A DNA stretch of 64,000 nucleotides from Merdimonas faecis (lineage in GTDB: Bacteria; Bacillota; Clostridia; Lachnospirales; Lachnospiraceae): contig NZ_MIEH01000020.1 of NCBI RefSeq assembly GCF_001754075.1, forward strand, positions 1 through 64,000. The letters run 5' to 3'. The notes under the pieces are model-generated. The model was given only the letters and a program-made list of their open reading frames with translations. It ran no database searches and had not been told where the DNA came from. Shown piece after piece: positions 8,139 through 15,858 of this stretch (the stretch's first letter is position 1; every line of letters starts with the position of its first letter). Made by a program: the position numbers and the translations under genes.

Positions 8139-8363
8139 CTATATACGAACGCTCAATCCATCCAGTTTCGTCTCTGGAAATCCAACTAAGTACCACTGAC
8201 CGTCCATATTTATTTCAATCCGGACCGGCACCCAGACTTCTTTGACCTTAACTTCGAAACACTCTCCACAATGCAGTCCCCCATAGTAAAACTCTACTCC
8301 AAAACAAATATCATATCTTCCATCCTCCTTGTTAAAGAACAAATTTCCTTCCCGTTTTTCCAT
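8139..8363 (-). CDS. DUF5348 family protein
   Basis: 74 residues, with AGGAGGAAG immediately before the ATG. The body LHCGECFEV, VWVPVRIE and GQWYLVGFP is the signature of DUF5348, a small beta-rich family common on conjugative elements of Clostridia with no assigned function. It follows the Xer-like recombinase gene in the same orientation (64 bp gap). Confidence 0.78.
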   Translation of the reverse strand: MEKREGNLFFNKEDGRYDICFGVEFYYGGLHCGECFEVKVKEVWVPVRIEINMDGQWYLVGFPETKLDGLSVRI

Positions 8364-8427
8364 TCCATCTTCCTCCTAACATCGTTCTATATGATAGAAA
8401 CCAGATTGTACAGTATTTTGGAATATT

Positions 8428-9264
8428 TTATAGCCGGTTCGCCTTTTCCTTCATCTCTCTTCTACTCGTATTTGTATACAGCAGAGTAGTCCGTTCACTT
8501 GAATGACCAGCCTGATTTGCCACTTCCGGAATACTGTACCCGCATTTAAGAGCATGTGAGCAAAAGAAGTGTCTGAGTTTATGAGGCGTAATTCGATCTG
8601 AACACTGTCTAAAGAAACGGTTCACACTACTCCGATGCAACTTTCCACCTTTTCTGCTGACAAACAGGTATTCACTTTGAGATTTTCGTTCCTTCAGATA
8701 ATCGCGAACTGCATGGATGATCTTATCATTAATAAATACAATCCGCTGCTTGTTTCCTTTTCCTATCACACGTAGTTCCCGTGCTTGAAAGTCAATATCC
8801 GTCAAAAGAATATTAACACTTTCACTAACCCGCAGGCCAGCATATGCCAAAAGTGTCGCAATCGCATAGTTTCGTTTCCCGGTCTCTACAAGTACTTCTT
8901 GAAGAAATTCATCCACTTCCTGCTTTTCAATATCCGCCGGGCTCGCAATCATCTGTTGAAACTTCAGTCTATCCTTTGCTGTTATTACCTGTTCTTCTTG
9001 GATTCCATTCTCAATCAGGAACTCATTATAGGAAGAAAGTGCTGACAGTTTTGCGTCAATGGAATTGTATTTCAATCTCTTTATATTCTCGAGATAGGAA
9101 CGGTAGTCCAAAATATTAACATGATAAAGTTGAAGCATTTCTTGTCCATAGGATTCTTCATACCATAGAATGTATCCTCTAACATGCCCCAGATAAGTTT
9201 GGATTGTATTCTCTGCTTTTCCCCTCTCTTCCAGATATTCCTGAAATTCCATTAGCGAAATCAT
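8428..9264 (-). CDS. Xer-like tyrosine recombinase
   Basis: 278 residues, the size of XerC/XerD. The N-terminal SAM-like core-binding domain spans about 1-90 and the catalytic domain about 110-278. All catalytic residues are visible: Arg145 (AGLRVSE), Lys169 (GKGNKQR), His228 and Arg231 (HKLRH), His254 (AGHSS) and Tyr263 (LLYTN). The gene points away from a cluster of TTATGTTGCGT arms, including a 28-bp dif-like site. That suggests it resolves multimers of a circular form of the element, or inverts or excises a segment there. A GAGGAGGG site precedes the start. The integrase of the element itself is a different protein (26129-27337). Confidence 0.92.
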   Translation of the reverse strand: MISLMEFQEYLEERGKAENTIQTYLGHVRGYILWYEESYGQEMLQLYHVNILDYRSYLENIKRLKYNSIDAKLSALSSYNEFLIENGIQEEQVITAKDRLKFQQMIASPADIEKQEVDEFLQEVLVETGKRNYAIATLLAYAGLRVSESVNILLTDIDFQARELRVIGKGNKQRIVFINDKIIHAVRDYLKERKSQSEYLFVSRKGGKLHRSSVNRFFRQCSDRITPHKLRHFFCSHALKCGYSIPEVANQAGHSSERTTLLYTNTSRREMKEKANRL

Positions 9265-9282
9265 CCGTTTCCCTCCTCAATG

Positions 9283-9335
9283 CAATTATGTTGCGTTCAT
9301 TTCCCGGTAGTTGGTGTGAAATTATGTTGCGTTCA
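9283..9335. repeat. Two direct copies of a recombinase-arm-like repeat
   Basis: AATTATGTTGCGTTCA occurs at 9284-9299 and 9320-9335, 36 bp apart, directly upstream of the Xer-like gene. The core TTATGTTGCGT is identical to the right arm of the dif-like site. They may be accessory binding sites that also repress the recombinase promoter. Confidence 0.7.
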
Positions 9336-9366
9336 CACGGTGTTTTCCGGTGTTTTTACCGTTCTA

Positions 9367-9394
9367 ACACAACATAATTGCTATTATGTTGCGT
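9367..9394. other. dif-like recombination site (11-6-11)
   Basis: ACACAACATAA (9367-9377), a 6-bp centre TTGCTA, and TTATGTTGCGT (9384-9394) form the 28-bp Xer layout. The arms are inverted repeats with 10 of 11 matches. The TTATGTT arm resembles XerD-side arms of Firmicute dif sites. It lies about 100 bp from a gene for a Xer-sized recombinase, so it is its likely crossover site. Confidence 0.65.
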
Positions 9395-9471
9395 AAAGAA
9401 AAATCCCTTTTGGGATCCTCCCTTGCATTACTTCCTACATATAATAAATACGTCTCTGAATTAGAGAACGC

Positions 9472-9502
9472 AAAAAAGACAGCGGATCGTCTCCGCTGTC
9501 TT
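9472..9502 (-). terminator. Intrinsic terminator for leftward transcripts
   Basis: Perfect 11-bp arms (9476-9486 and 9492-9502) with a 5-base loop, followed on the minus strand by TTTTTT. It would end transcription from the AbiH operon or from the small remnant between 9560 and 9842. Confidence 0.85.
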
Positions 9503-9935
9503 CAGTGTGTACAACCATTCAAACCTCAATTGATTTACTATACTACTAGAATACTGGTATATAAAAAATTAAAGAAATTAACAAGTTCCAAAATTCATAT
9601 AATTATACTTAGACTACCTCCCACGAACATAATACCTAATTCAGTAGACTTGAATTCATCTGTCAGTTGCTCTCTTGACTCCCCTTTTTAGAACAATCAT
9701 CGAGTAAAGTTAAAAACTGGTTTTCATAGCTATCCTTACAGTTAAAAGAGTCGCTCATTATAGAATTATCTGAGGCAACAGAATAGTATTCTACGAAAGA
9801 CGTATAGAAAATATATCCAAATGTAAGCCTTCTCATTTTTCATTTTACCTTTTTTCTTTCACTCTGATCACTTTCAGTATCCGCTTGAATAAATATACAA
9901 CGCCTCATAAGTCGGGAACTCAGCAACATCAGTAA
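9503..9935 (-). other. Gene-poor AT-rich gap with small degraded ORFs
   Basis: No full gene is supported. On the minus strand a 57-codon frame runs from an ATG at about 9842 and stops. A neighbouring frame then continues for about 25 codons, ending in FVGGSLSIII, before the terminator at 9472-9502. It could be a frameshifted small gene or a short hydrophobic peptide gene. There is no convincing ribosome site. Confidence 0.3.
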
Positions 9936-11195
9936 TCAGTTGAATTTTATATATATACCATCTACCGTTTCTTGAATTTGTACGTTAATTCCTTGATTGC
10001 GTAACGAATTCAACAGCCTGTTTTCATAAGAAAGTTGTCCACATTTTCGTAACCCCACTATTATTTTTTTACAAAATTGTTCGCTTCTTAATTTCCTTAT
10101 CAGATAGTCCTTAGAATATGCACTCTTTGAATGGTATTCAAAAATTTGTTCTAGATTTTCGGCTTCCAGCTCTGTATTACTCATTTCGCTAAATGCTAAC
10201 AAAAGATTTAGTGTTGAGATTTGTATCTCTACATCATAATTTCTTTGTTCTTGAGAAGCCATCGGAGTATTACTCAAAGACCATAGATCATAATTTTCTT
10301 CTTCCTCATGTTGTCTTTCAATAATTGCTTGATGTACCATTACTGCATACGCTTCAAATTCTTCTTCAGAAATTTCTCGATAAGTGTTTTCGAGACCTAT
10401 ATTAACACAAAATTTTCTATGTCCTTTTATTATATCTAAGACTTTAGAAAACTCTCTATTACTAATATTATATTTCCTTTTTACTTCTTCTCTTATTTCG
10501 ATAAACTGATCCTCACCCCATTTCTCATACTTAGGAAGTGATCGCGAAACATTCTCAATATCTTCCCTCGATAAGTTCTTTGTAAAAGTATGCAACTGAT
10601 ATTCTCTTATACAATTTTCGAGAAAATCTATCATTTTATCCAATTTTCCCATAATATCATTGAACTGCTCTCCAAATGTGTTAATACAAATATGGGATAT
10701 TTTATTATGAATCATATGAGGAACTTCATGTACATCTTTCTCATATTTAAAAGCATCCCCATCTTTATCAAAATAATAAAATTCAACCAATGGTTCTATT
10801 CCCTTATAACAACTAGGAAGTCTCCGATCTACTTTTGCTAAACTTTCAACCATTTCAAACAATGTTTTAATATCATGACAATGTATTTTCTTTTTTTCTT
10901 CTTTTATAATTTCATCTGACTTTACAATTCCTTTTAACTTTTGCAATTCCCACAGTTGTTCAATAATAATTTTTAAAGCCAATTCAAAACTATGCCTAGC
11001 ATTATAAACAAGTGGATATACTAATGTATCTTCCGTTTCATTGTAATTACTTGACAGTTCAATTAATATATTAGCAGTTCTTTGAAATCCACTTTTTATA
11101 ACTTCATTATCTGTTCCACCATTATCCCCAACACAAGCTATTATTGGATCATTTTCTTGAAACTCAAATGGATTAGCGTATTCTTTCATAAACAT
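9936..11195 (-). CDS. HEPN-like protein encoded with AbiH
   Basis: 419 residues, start after GGGAGG. The N-terminal half has the helical pattern of uncharacterised HEPN-like domains: NARHSFELALK near 65-75, a conserved His-Asp (HDIKTLFEMV), then a DKDGDAFKYE strand-like segment and HNKISHICI. The C-terminal half is helical with no recognised domain. HEPN proteins are often RNases in defence systems; no R-x4-6-H catalytic motif can be assigned with confidence here. It lies 49 bp after the AbiH gene in the same orientation and has the same very low GC content. The two probably act as a toxin or effector pair. The function is inferred. Confidence 0.55.
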   Translation of the reverse strand: MFMKEYANPFEFQENDPIIACVGDNGGTDNEVIKSGFQRTANILIELSSNYNETEDTLVYPLVYNARHSFELALKIIIEQLWELQKLKGIVKSDEIIKEEKKKIHCHDIKTLFEMVESLAKVDRRLPSCYKGIEPLVEFYYFDKDGDAFKYEKDVHEVPHMIHNKISHICINTFGEQFNDIMGKLDKMIDFLENCIREYQLHTFTKNLSREDIENVSRSLPKYEKWGEDQFIEIREEVKRKYNISNREFSKVLDIIKGHRKFCVNIGLENTYREISEEEFEAYAVMVHQAIIERQHEEEENYDLWSLSNTPMASQEQRNYDVEIQISTLNLLLAFSEMSNTELEAENLEQIFEYHSKSAYSKDYLIRKLRSEQFCKKIIVGLRKCGQLSYENRLLNSLRNQGINVQIQETVDGIYIKFN

Positions 11196-11244
11196 TATGC
11201 CTCCCTAATTATAAACAATTTTTCTCACTCCATCTTAATCCTCT

Positions 11245-12126
11245 TTACCACTTAATGAAATTTATTTGCACTTTGGAATTCTCACTATCGCATATGCTCT
11301 GAAATCTTTCCTTCGCACCTTCATCACGCCAAAAGAAATCTATTTTTTCTGCACGCCTTACAATTTCTTCTACATATATGTAATCTTGTTCTCCACATGC
11401 CAGTCCCAGAAATACAACCTTATCACACTGATTTATATGTTCAAAAAAAGATCTATTACATTCTAAAACAGATTTACTATCCTTATAATATAATTTTGCT
11501 GCCTTTAACAATACATTATCTACTTCTTCCATTGACTTTGTGCTTCTATAATCTGAATCTTCATTCCACTCTACATTATACAAATCCGGTTCTTGATAAT
11601 CGTTATGCCCGATTATTAGATCTTCACCAACTTTTCCATGTATATGCAATATATTTGCCCTATCAAGCGAATAGTTTTTTTCAATAGTTTCTGTATAGTT
11701 AAATGTCAATATAAAATCCTCTTTGTCTGGCATAAAATAAGCATCTTGATTTATATTTACATCAATATCGTTAATCCAATTGGTGAACTCTTGTTTTAAA
11801 ATATCGATATATTGTGTGTAATAGCCGACATTCCAAGCCGGGCTATCAAAAAAGTCTGCTCTTTCATCATCAGTTTCAGCATTACTCAATGCTTCTTCAT
11901 ATATTTCATCCCTGTCTAAGTGGCAAAATACTACAAGCATGTCCTCCAAACTGTTCCATTCCTCAATATCCTCTGGTGCATTCGGCATATTATATCTAGA
12001 AAATAAATCATCTATTCTTCCTACAACATCAGGGTTTACTGCAGCTAGATATTTTTTAAATACTCTATAACTTGTTTGAAGCCCATAATGTAGATCAAAT
12101 CCATTGCCAATAACATAGAATACCAT
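11245..12126 (-). CDS. AbiH-family abortive phage infection protein
   Basis: 293 residues. The start VFYVIGNGFDLHYGL carries the conserved IGNGFD of AbiH proteins. FILTFNYTETIE, ILHIHGK and VVFLGLACGEQDY in the middle and C-terminus are the other family blocks. AbiH was first described as a lactococcal abortive-infection factor, and the fold is SIR2-like. The start is supported by AAGGGA upstream. It sits as cargo in the mobile element with a HEPN-like partner gene just downstream. GC content well below the flanking element genes suggests separate acquisition. Confidence 0.88.
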   Translation of the reverse strand: MVFYVIGNGFDLHYGLQTSYRVFKKYLAAVNPDVVGRIDDLFSRYNMPNAPEDIEEWNSLEDMLVVFCHLDRDEIYEEALSNAETDDERADFFDSPAWNVGYYTQYIDILKQEFTNWINDIDVNINQDAYFMPDKEDFILTFNYTETIEKNYSLDRANILHIHGKVGEDLIIGHNDYQEPDLYNVEWNEDSDYRSTKSMEEVDNVLLKAAKLYYKDSKSVLECNRSFFEHINQCDKVVFLGLACGEQDYIYVEEIVRRAEKIDFFWRDEGAKERFQSICDSENSKVQINFIKW

Positions 12127-12230
12127 TTAGTCATATCCCTTCTACTTTTTCTTTATATGTATATTATATGTATTTTATATCAAATAAACAAAGAAAAATA
12201 GCAGTCTCTACACTCATATTGTTTAATAAT

Positions 12231-12260
12231 GAAAGGAGTGCAAAACACAGCACTCCTTTC
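12231..12260 (-). terminator. Terminator after the sigma/HTH pair
   Basis: Perfect 11-bp arms (12231-12241 and 12250-12260) with an 8-base loop, 16 bp beyond the stop of the leftward HTH gene. The following minus-strand bases are only moderately T-rich. Confidence 0.65.
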
Positions 12261-12275
12261 GACTCTCCACTTTAC

Positions 12276-12464
12276 TTAGCCAATAAATCGGAATTTTTTA
12301 ATGCAATAGAGAAGTACTCGATTCAACTCCTGATAAAGATCTTCATCAAAAACTCCCTCCACAATCGCATGTTTAATCAAAAGTGGTTTATACATCTCTA
12401 CGATTTTGGCTTTTGCCTCCGGATCCCCCTCCTGCGCCTGCTGTAAAATCATCTCAAAACTCAA
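12276..12464 (-). CDS. Tn916-type helix-turn-helix protein (HTH_16)
   Basis: 62 residues beginning at a TTG after GAGAGGTG. FEMILQQAQEGDPEAKAKIVEMYKPLLIKHAI with GVFDEDLYQEL matches the small helix-turn-helix proteins encoded next to the sigma-like gene in Tn916-family conjugative transposons. It follows the sigma-like gene by 3 bp and is probably translated with it. It is likely regulatory; in Tn916 the homologous pair controls the transfer and excision genes. Confidence 0.85.
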   Translation of the reverse strand: MSFEMILQQAQEGDPEAKAKIVEMYKPLLIKHAIVEGVFDEDLYQELNRVLLYCIKKFRFIG

Positions 12465-12467
12465 TTT

Positions 12468-12905
12468 CTATTCACCTCTCATTCGATAACGGATCTTCTT
12501 GATCGCATAGTAATAACGGTTCACCAATTTTTTCTGAGGAATTCCCAGCTCCTCGCTCATTTCCTCAAAAGACTTTTCCTGGAACACATGCCTGAAAATA
12601 ATATCTCGCTCCTCCTTCTTCAATAACTGTATTGCCCGAACCAAGTGATCGTTTGACAGTTCATTCCAGTCCGGATAACTTCCTTGCATTTCTGCCTCCA
12701 GCAGCCTTTCTCTCTCTCTAACCGTATAATAATCGTCAAAGAGCCCAACTGGTTCAAATTCCATATCATCCTCTAAATAATTTTCCATGCTCTCACGGTA
12801 ATGCTTTTTGGCCAAGTACTTTTTTCTCGCCCCGCCAAGACTCTTTACAACATATCCCGTAAACATATTCTGGATTTTATTCTTATATGTATCTTGATTA
12901 TCCAT
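12468..12905 (-). CDS. Sigma-70-like regulator of a conjugative element
   Basis: 145 residues. The C-terminal half (LLKKEERDIIFRHVFQEKSFEEMSEELGI, then NRYYYAIKKIRYRMRGE) is a sigma region 4 helix-turn-helix. The N-terminal half is charged, without a clear region 2. This composition matches Orf7-type regulators of Tn916-like elements. It is encoded with the HTH_16 gene and downstream of two hairpins that isolate it from the par genes. Confidence 0.85.
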   Translation of the reverse strand: MDNQDTYKNKIQNMFTGYVVKSLGGARKKYLAKKHYRESMENYLEDDMEFEPVGLFDDYYTVRERERLLEAEMQGSYPDWNELSNDHLVRAIQLLKKEERDIIFRHVFQEKSFEEMSEELGIPQKKLVNRYYYAIKKIRYRMRGE

Positions 12906-13003
12906 GTTTGTCCTCCGTAATCCATATCTTTCGTTCCTTTCATTACGATTGATTTGCGGAACGGAGGACCGCGACTACTTTCGCCAATTTTCGACAAAAA
13001 AAT

Positions 13004-13030
13004 ACCGAGCCAGCATATTGCCGGCTCGGT
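13004..13030. terminator. Hairpin upstream of the sigma-like gene
   Basis: ACCGAGCC (13004-13011) pairs with GGCTCGGT (13023-13030). On the minus strand it is followed by TATTTTTTT, so it ends leftward transcription from the par operon or attenuates the sigma-like gene. Confidence 0.75.
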
Positions 13031-13075
13031 TTCTTCTTCATCTGTTTGTGTTTCTTCTATATATAATGCGTATTT

Positions 13076-13112
13076 AAAAATTGATTCTTTACGCTTGGCC
13101 GAATCAATTTTT
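13076..13112. terminator. Second hairpin in the par-sigma gap
   Basis: Perfect 12-bp arms, AAAAATTGATTC (13076-13087) and GAATCAATTTTT (13101-13112). With the hairpin at 13004-13030 it makes a tandem pair in the 345-bp gap between the ParR-like and sigma-like genes. Nothing else is seen in that gap apart from AT-rich sequence. Confidence 0.65.
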
Positions 13113-13250
13113 TCGGATAATCACTTTTCTCTCCACACCTAGAGAATGTACCTCCCCAAGATTACTTCTTCCAAATATAATACCATACTATTTTCATATA
13201 TAATATATGTAGTGGTAGAAGCACTGAGCAACTACCCCTACTTTCCATAT

Positions 13251-13595
13251 TCACCGACGAAACGCCGCCATATTTCTCAACACACTCTTGGCCAGTTCCG
13301 GATCCTTTTCCACATACTCTGACACATCGACCACAGTTTCTTTTGAAACGGTTTCCTCTTTTTGTTTTTCTGAGTACTCTTCCTTTAGGATTTGTCGGAT
13401 TATCTGACGAAGATCTGCCGGATCCACTTCTCCAGCTTGCAGCGATTCCCCCTCATAGGCCAGAATCGCTCTTGCAATATAGTCCGCTTTTTCACCTTTG
13501 CCAAGTTGATTCAAAATCTGTGCCACCCGGACATGATCTTCTTTTTTCTGGTTAAAGCCAATGGTAAAGAAATATGGATTTTTCTTCTCTGCCAT
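13251..13595 (-). CDS. ParR-like partner of ParM
   Basis: 114 residues from the ATG at 13595. The N-terminal segment (YFFTIGFNQKKEDHVRVAQILNQLGKGEKADYIARAIL) looks like a ribbon-helix-helix DNA-binding region, followed by an acidic C-terminal tail. That is the layout of ParR adaptor proteins of type II partition systems, which bind the centromere and the actin-like filament. It directly follows parM (the stop of parM overlaps the upstream part of this frame). Function rests mainly on position. Confidence 0.7.
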   Translation of the reverse strand: MAEKKNPYFFTIGFNQKKEDHVRVAQILNQLGKGEKADYIARAILAYEGESLQAGEVDPADLRQIIRQILKEEYSEKQKEETVSKETVVDVSEYVEKDPELAKSVLRNMAAFRR

Positions 13596-13600
13596 AACAA

Positions 13601-14524
13601 TCACGCTTCCTGCTGATACAGATAGTCATATCCTTTTGCGTTTGCATGAATATCCTCGATAAACAAATACCGGTTTAACATCCCGGTCTTTTCTATCAGT
13701 GGTTTCAGCAGGATCGAGCCGCCTCCTAAGAAAATCAAAAAGGTGGATTTCGGATCAATCCCGCGCTCCCGCAGACTGGAAAGAATATCTGTTACATAAG
13801 CCTGTGCTTCCTGAAGGACCGTTTGAACAATCTTACCATCATAGAATTCTATCTTTCCCCGAATAATACTGTCGATATCCGTTTCTTCCAGAAGCAGATC
13901 ATAATCTGCACGTAACCTTGCAATCACATGGTTATACAGGCTGATTACGCCGGTTTCCATAGAATCGCAAAACTCCATATCAACATCACCGGTACGAAAC
14001 ATCAGGTAATCTGTTGTAAATCCTCCGATATCTACACCTACGGCTCTTGGATACTGCCGGATCATCTGGAACTGCAGCATGATGGCTGCATAGTCCTGTG
14101 GAAACGCCCGGACATCTTCAATCAAGATATTATAATCCTGCTGATTATAGTTGAAATGAATCATCTCCCCGTTTCCCCGGAAGTATTTCTCGTATTTCTC
14201 ATACAATTCCGCAAAGTGTTTGGGTGGAATCCCAATCGGAAGCTGCACTTGTATAATATCTCCTTTTTCTACATTCCTATTCCTTTCCAACTCTTTGGCA
14301 ATTCCCATCAGTGTCAATGCATAAAAGCGAACATCTTTTGTCTTGTCACGCTGGTATGGCATCCGCCGGTTACTCGGCAGATAATATCTCCCATCATATT
14401 CAAGATACGTGGTCCCTCTCCCCGGCATAATGTCACTGACGGCGATTCCTGTTGTGAATACCGTGTTTACAGTCTTTATATTCCGATTTCCGAGGTCGAT
14501 AGCAATTCTTGCGCGTTTAATCAT
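13601..14524 (-). CDS. parM: ParM/StbA-type actin-like ATPase
   Basis: 307 residues. Phosphate-1 motif RIAIDLGNRNIKTVN is near 5-20 and phosphate-2 motif AVGVDIGGFTTDYL near 162-175, with FLIFLGGGSILLKP near 265-280. This is the actin/Hsp70 fold of plasmid-segregating ParM filaments. With the ParR-like gene it makes a type II partition system, implying that the element exists at least part of the time as a low-copy circular replicon. Upstream is a 64-bp gap without obvious centromere repeats. Confidence 0.85.
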   Translation of the reverse strand: MIKRARIAIDLGNRNIKTVNTVFTTGIAVSDIMPGRGTTYLEYDGRYYLPSNRRMPYQRDKTKDVRFYALTLMGIAKELERNRNVEKGDIIQVQLPIGIPPKHFAELYEKYEKYFRGNGEMIHFNYNQQDYNILIEDVRAFPQDYAAIMLQFQMIRQYPRAVGVDIGGFTTDYLMFRTGDVDMEFCDSMETGVISLYNHVIARLRADYDLLLEETDIDSIIRGKIEFYDGKIVQTVLQEAQAYVTDILSSLRERGIDPKSTFLIFLGGGSILLKPLIEKTGMLNRYLFIEDIHANAKGYDYLYQQEA

Positions 14525-14588
14525 AGCAACATCTCTCCTTTTCTCTGTTTACTTAATATATACGTACAAAACACATAAGCGCAAAATC

Positions 14589-15020
14589 CTACGCGGCAAA
14601 TTTTTGATATTCCTTTGGAAATATCGCCCTTGCTTCCTCCGGAAGAATCCGCACAAATAATTCCATGTATCTTTCACCCGCCTCCTGTTTTAACGGCGCT
14701 TGCAGAGAGGTCATACTCCACACAAGCAGTTCCTCTTCCTCCGTATCGTATTTTGACCCGATCCTGAAGCGGTTCCCATCAAACTCCGGATGCGGCGGCT
14801 TTTTGATTTCAGTTAGTTCCCCTTTGGTACGAGCTTCCACGATCATTTCCACTTTCTTTTCAAAAAAAGCAAGAATCACCTTATCCATCATTCCACGTTT
14901 CTGATAGGCGCTCGCTCTGGCATAGATCTGCTGCAGCACATGAAGCCGGACTTCAAAAAGTGAATCATTTTCCCGCAACAACAGGGTTGCCAGTGCTTCT
15001 GCATATTTAAACTCCAACAT
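14589..15020 (-). CDS. Hypothetical protein of the element
   Basis: 143 residues, mostly helical, with KYAEALATLLLREND at the start and RYMELFVRILPEEARAIFPKEYQKF at the end. No domain is recognised. It lies between the sortase and parM genes in the long leftward operon. A good ribosome site (GGAGGGAAATT) precedes the ATG. Confidence 0.7.
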   Translation of the reverse strand: MLEFKYAEALATLLLRENDSLFEVRLHVLQQIYARASAYQKRGMMDKVILAFFEKKVEMIVEARTKGELTEIKKPPHPEFDGNRFRIGSKYDTEEEELLVWSMTSLQAPLKQEAGERYMELFVRILPEEARAIFPKEYQKFAA

Positions 15021-15087
15021 AATTTCCCTCCATTCTCTAGAAAAGCCCGTATGGGGTTACCCATACCGACTCATTTCCTTTCCTCTT

Positions 15088-15858
15088 TTATGGATTGACT
15101 TGTTCCTGTTCCAGGACCCCATGCACCAAAAACCGTTTGTATCTGCTGGTGTTGGTACAGGTAGACAGCGTCACGATCCGATCTTCCGGCCCCACCTGGG
15201 TTCCCGTATCATACACGGAATTTCTCAGCATTTCATCAAGGAATGACTTAAATTCTTCCTCTTTGGAAAACAGATAGGTATAGGCCACGCTATCGGTATA
15301 TCCCTCATATGCAGATAAAATGCGATAGATAAACACTTTATCCGGCAGATAAAGATAAAAATACGGCTGACTCTCATACGTAGATCTTTCCAGATATCCG
15401 TCCAGCTTTCCAAACATACTGTCATCCCGCATGTTATGACCATAGATAATCGTATTCTGATCCGACAGATCCGGGTGGTTCTGGCAATCCATGAAAACAC
15501 TTCCGCCCGTTCCATAGGCACCAGATGCCAGATGGGAAAGATAATACGCATTATCTTCTTTTTGGAGAACCGGATAGCTGATTCCCACTCCGGGAATATC
15601 AATCCATCCGATCACATCCGGGTTGGCGGCTTTCAATCCAGCAAAATCAATCTGCAAGAACTGGTATCCATTCTCGCTTGTCCGTTCCTCCTCCGGAAGT
15701 TGCGGATGATCCACAAACTCTTCCTTCATCTCATTATAAGTGTCCTGGCTGTCTTGGTAGTTCTGGTAAGCTTCCAACAGCTGCATGACTACCAAGATAA
15801 GAATACCGGCCGCAACCACCATCAGGATCAGCGCAGCCTTTTTTTTCAGTCGTTCCAT
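15088..15858 (-). CDS. srtB: Class B sortase
   Basis: 256 residues. An N-terminal membrane anchor (about 8-30) is followed by the sortase domain. The catalytic residues are His141 (IIYGHNM), Cys234 (TLSTCTN) and Arg242 (RYKRFLVHG). The spacing and the TLSTC motif are typical of class B. The enzyme would anchor a surface protein of the conjugation apparatus to peptidoglycan. No substrate with a sorting signal is in this window, so it should lie elsewhere on the element. The start overlaps the end of the primase gene by 13 bp, suggesting translational coupling. Confidence 0.92.
   Translation of the reverse strand: MERLKKKAALILMVVAAGILILVVMQLLEAYQNYQDSQDTYNEMKEEFVDHPQLPEEERTSENGYQFLQIDFAGLKAANPDVIGWIDIPGVGISYPVLQKEDNAYYLSHLASGAYGTGGSVFMDCQNHPDLSDQNTIIYGHNMRDDSMFGKLDGYLERSTYESQPYFYLYLPDKVFIYRILSAYEGYTDSVAYTYLFSKEEEFKSFLDEMLRNSVYDTGTQVGPEDRIVTLSTCTNTSRYKRFLVHGVLEQEQVNP

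Noticed and set aside
9386-9691. 101-codon plus-strand frame after the dif-like site
   Set aside because: It begins inside the dif-like arm, contains a terminator hairpin, has no ribosome site and no recognisable protein.
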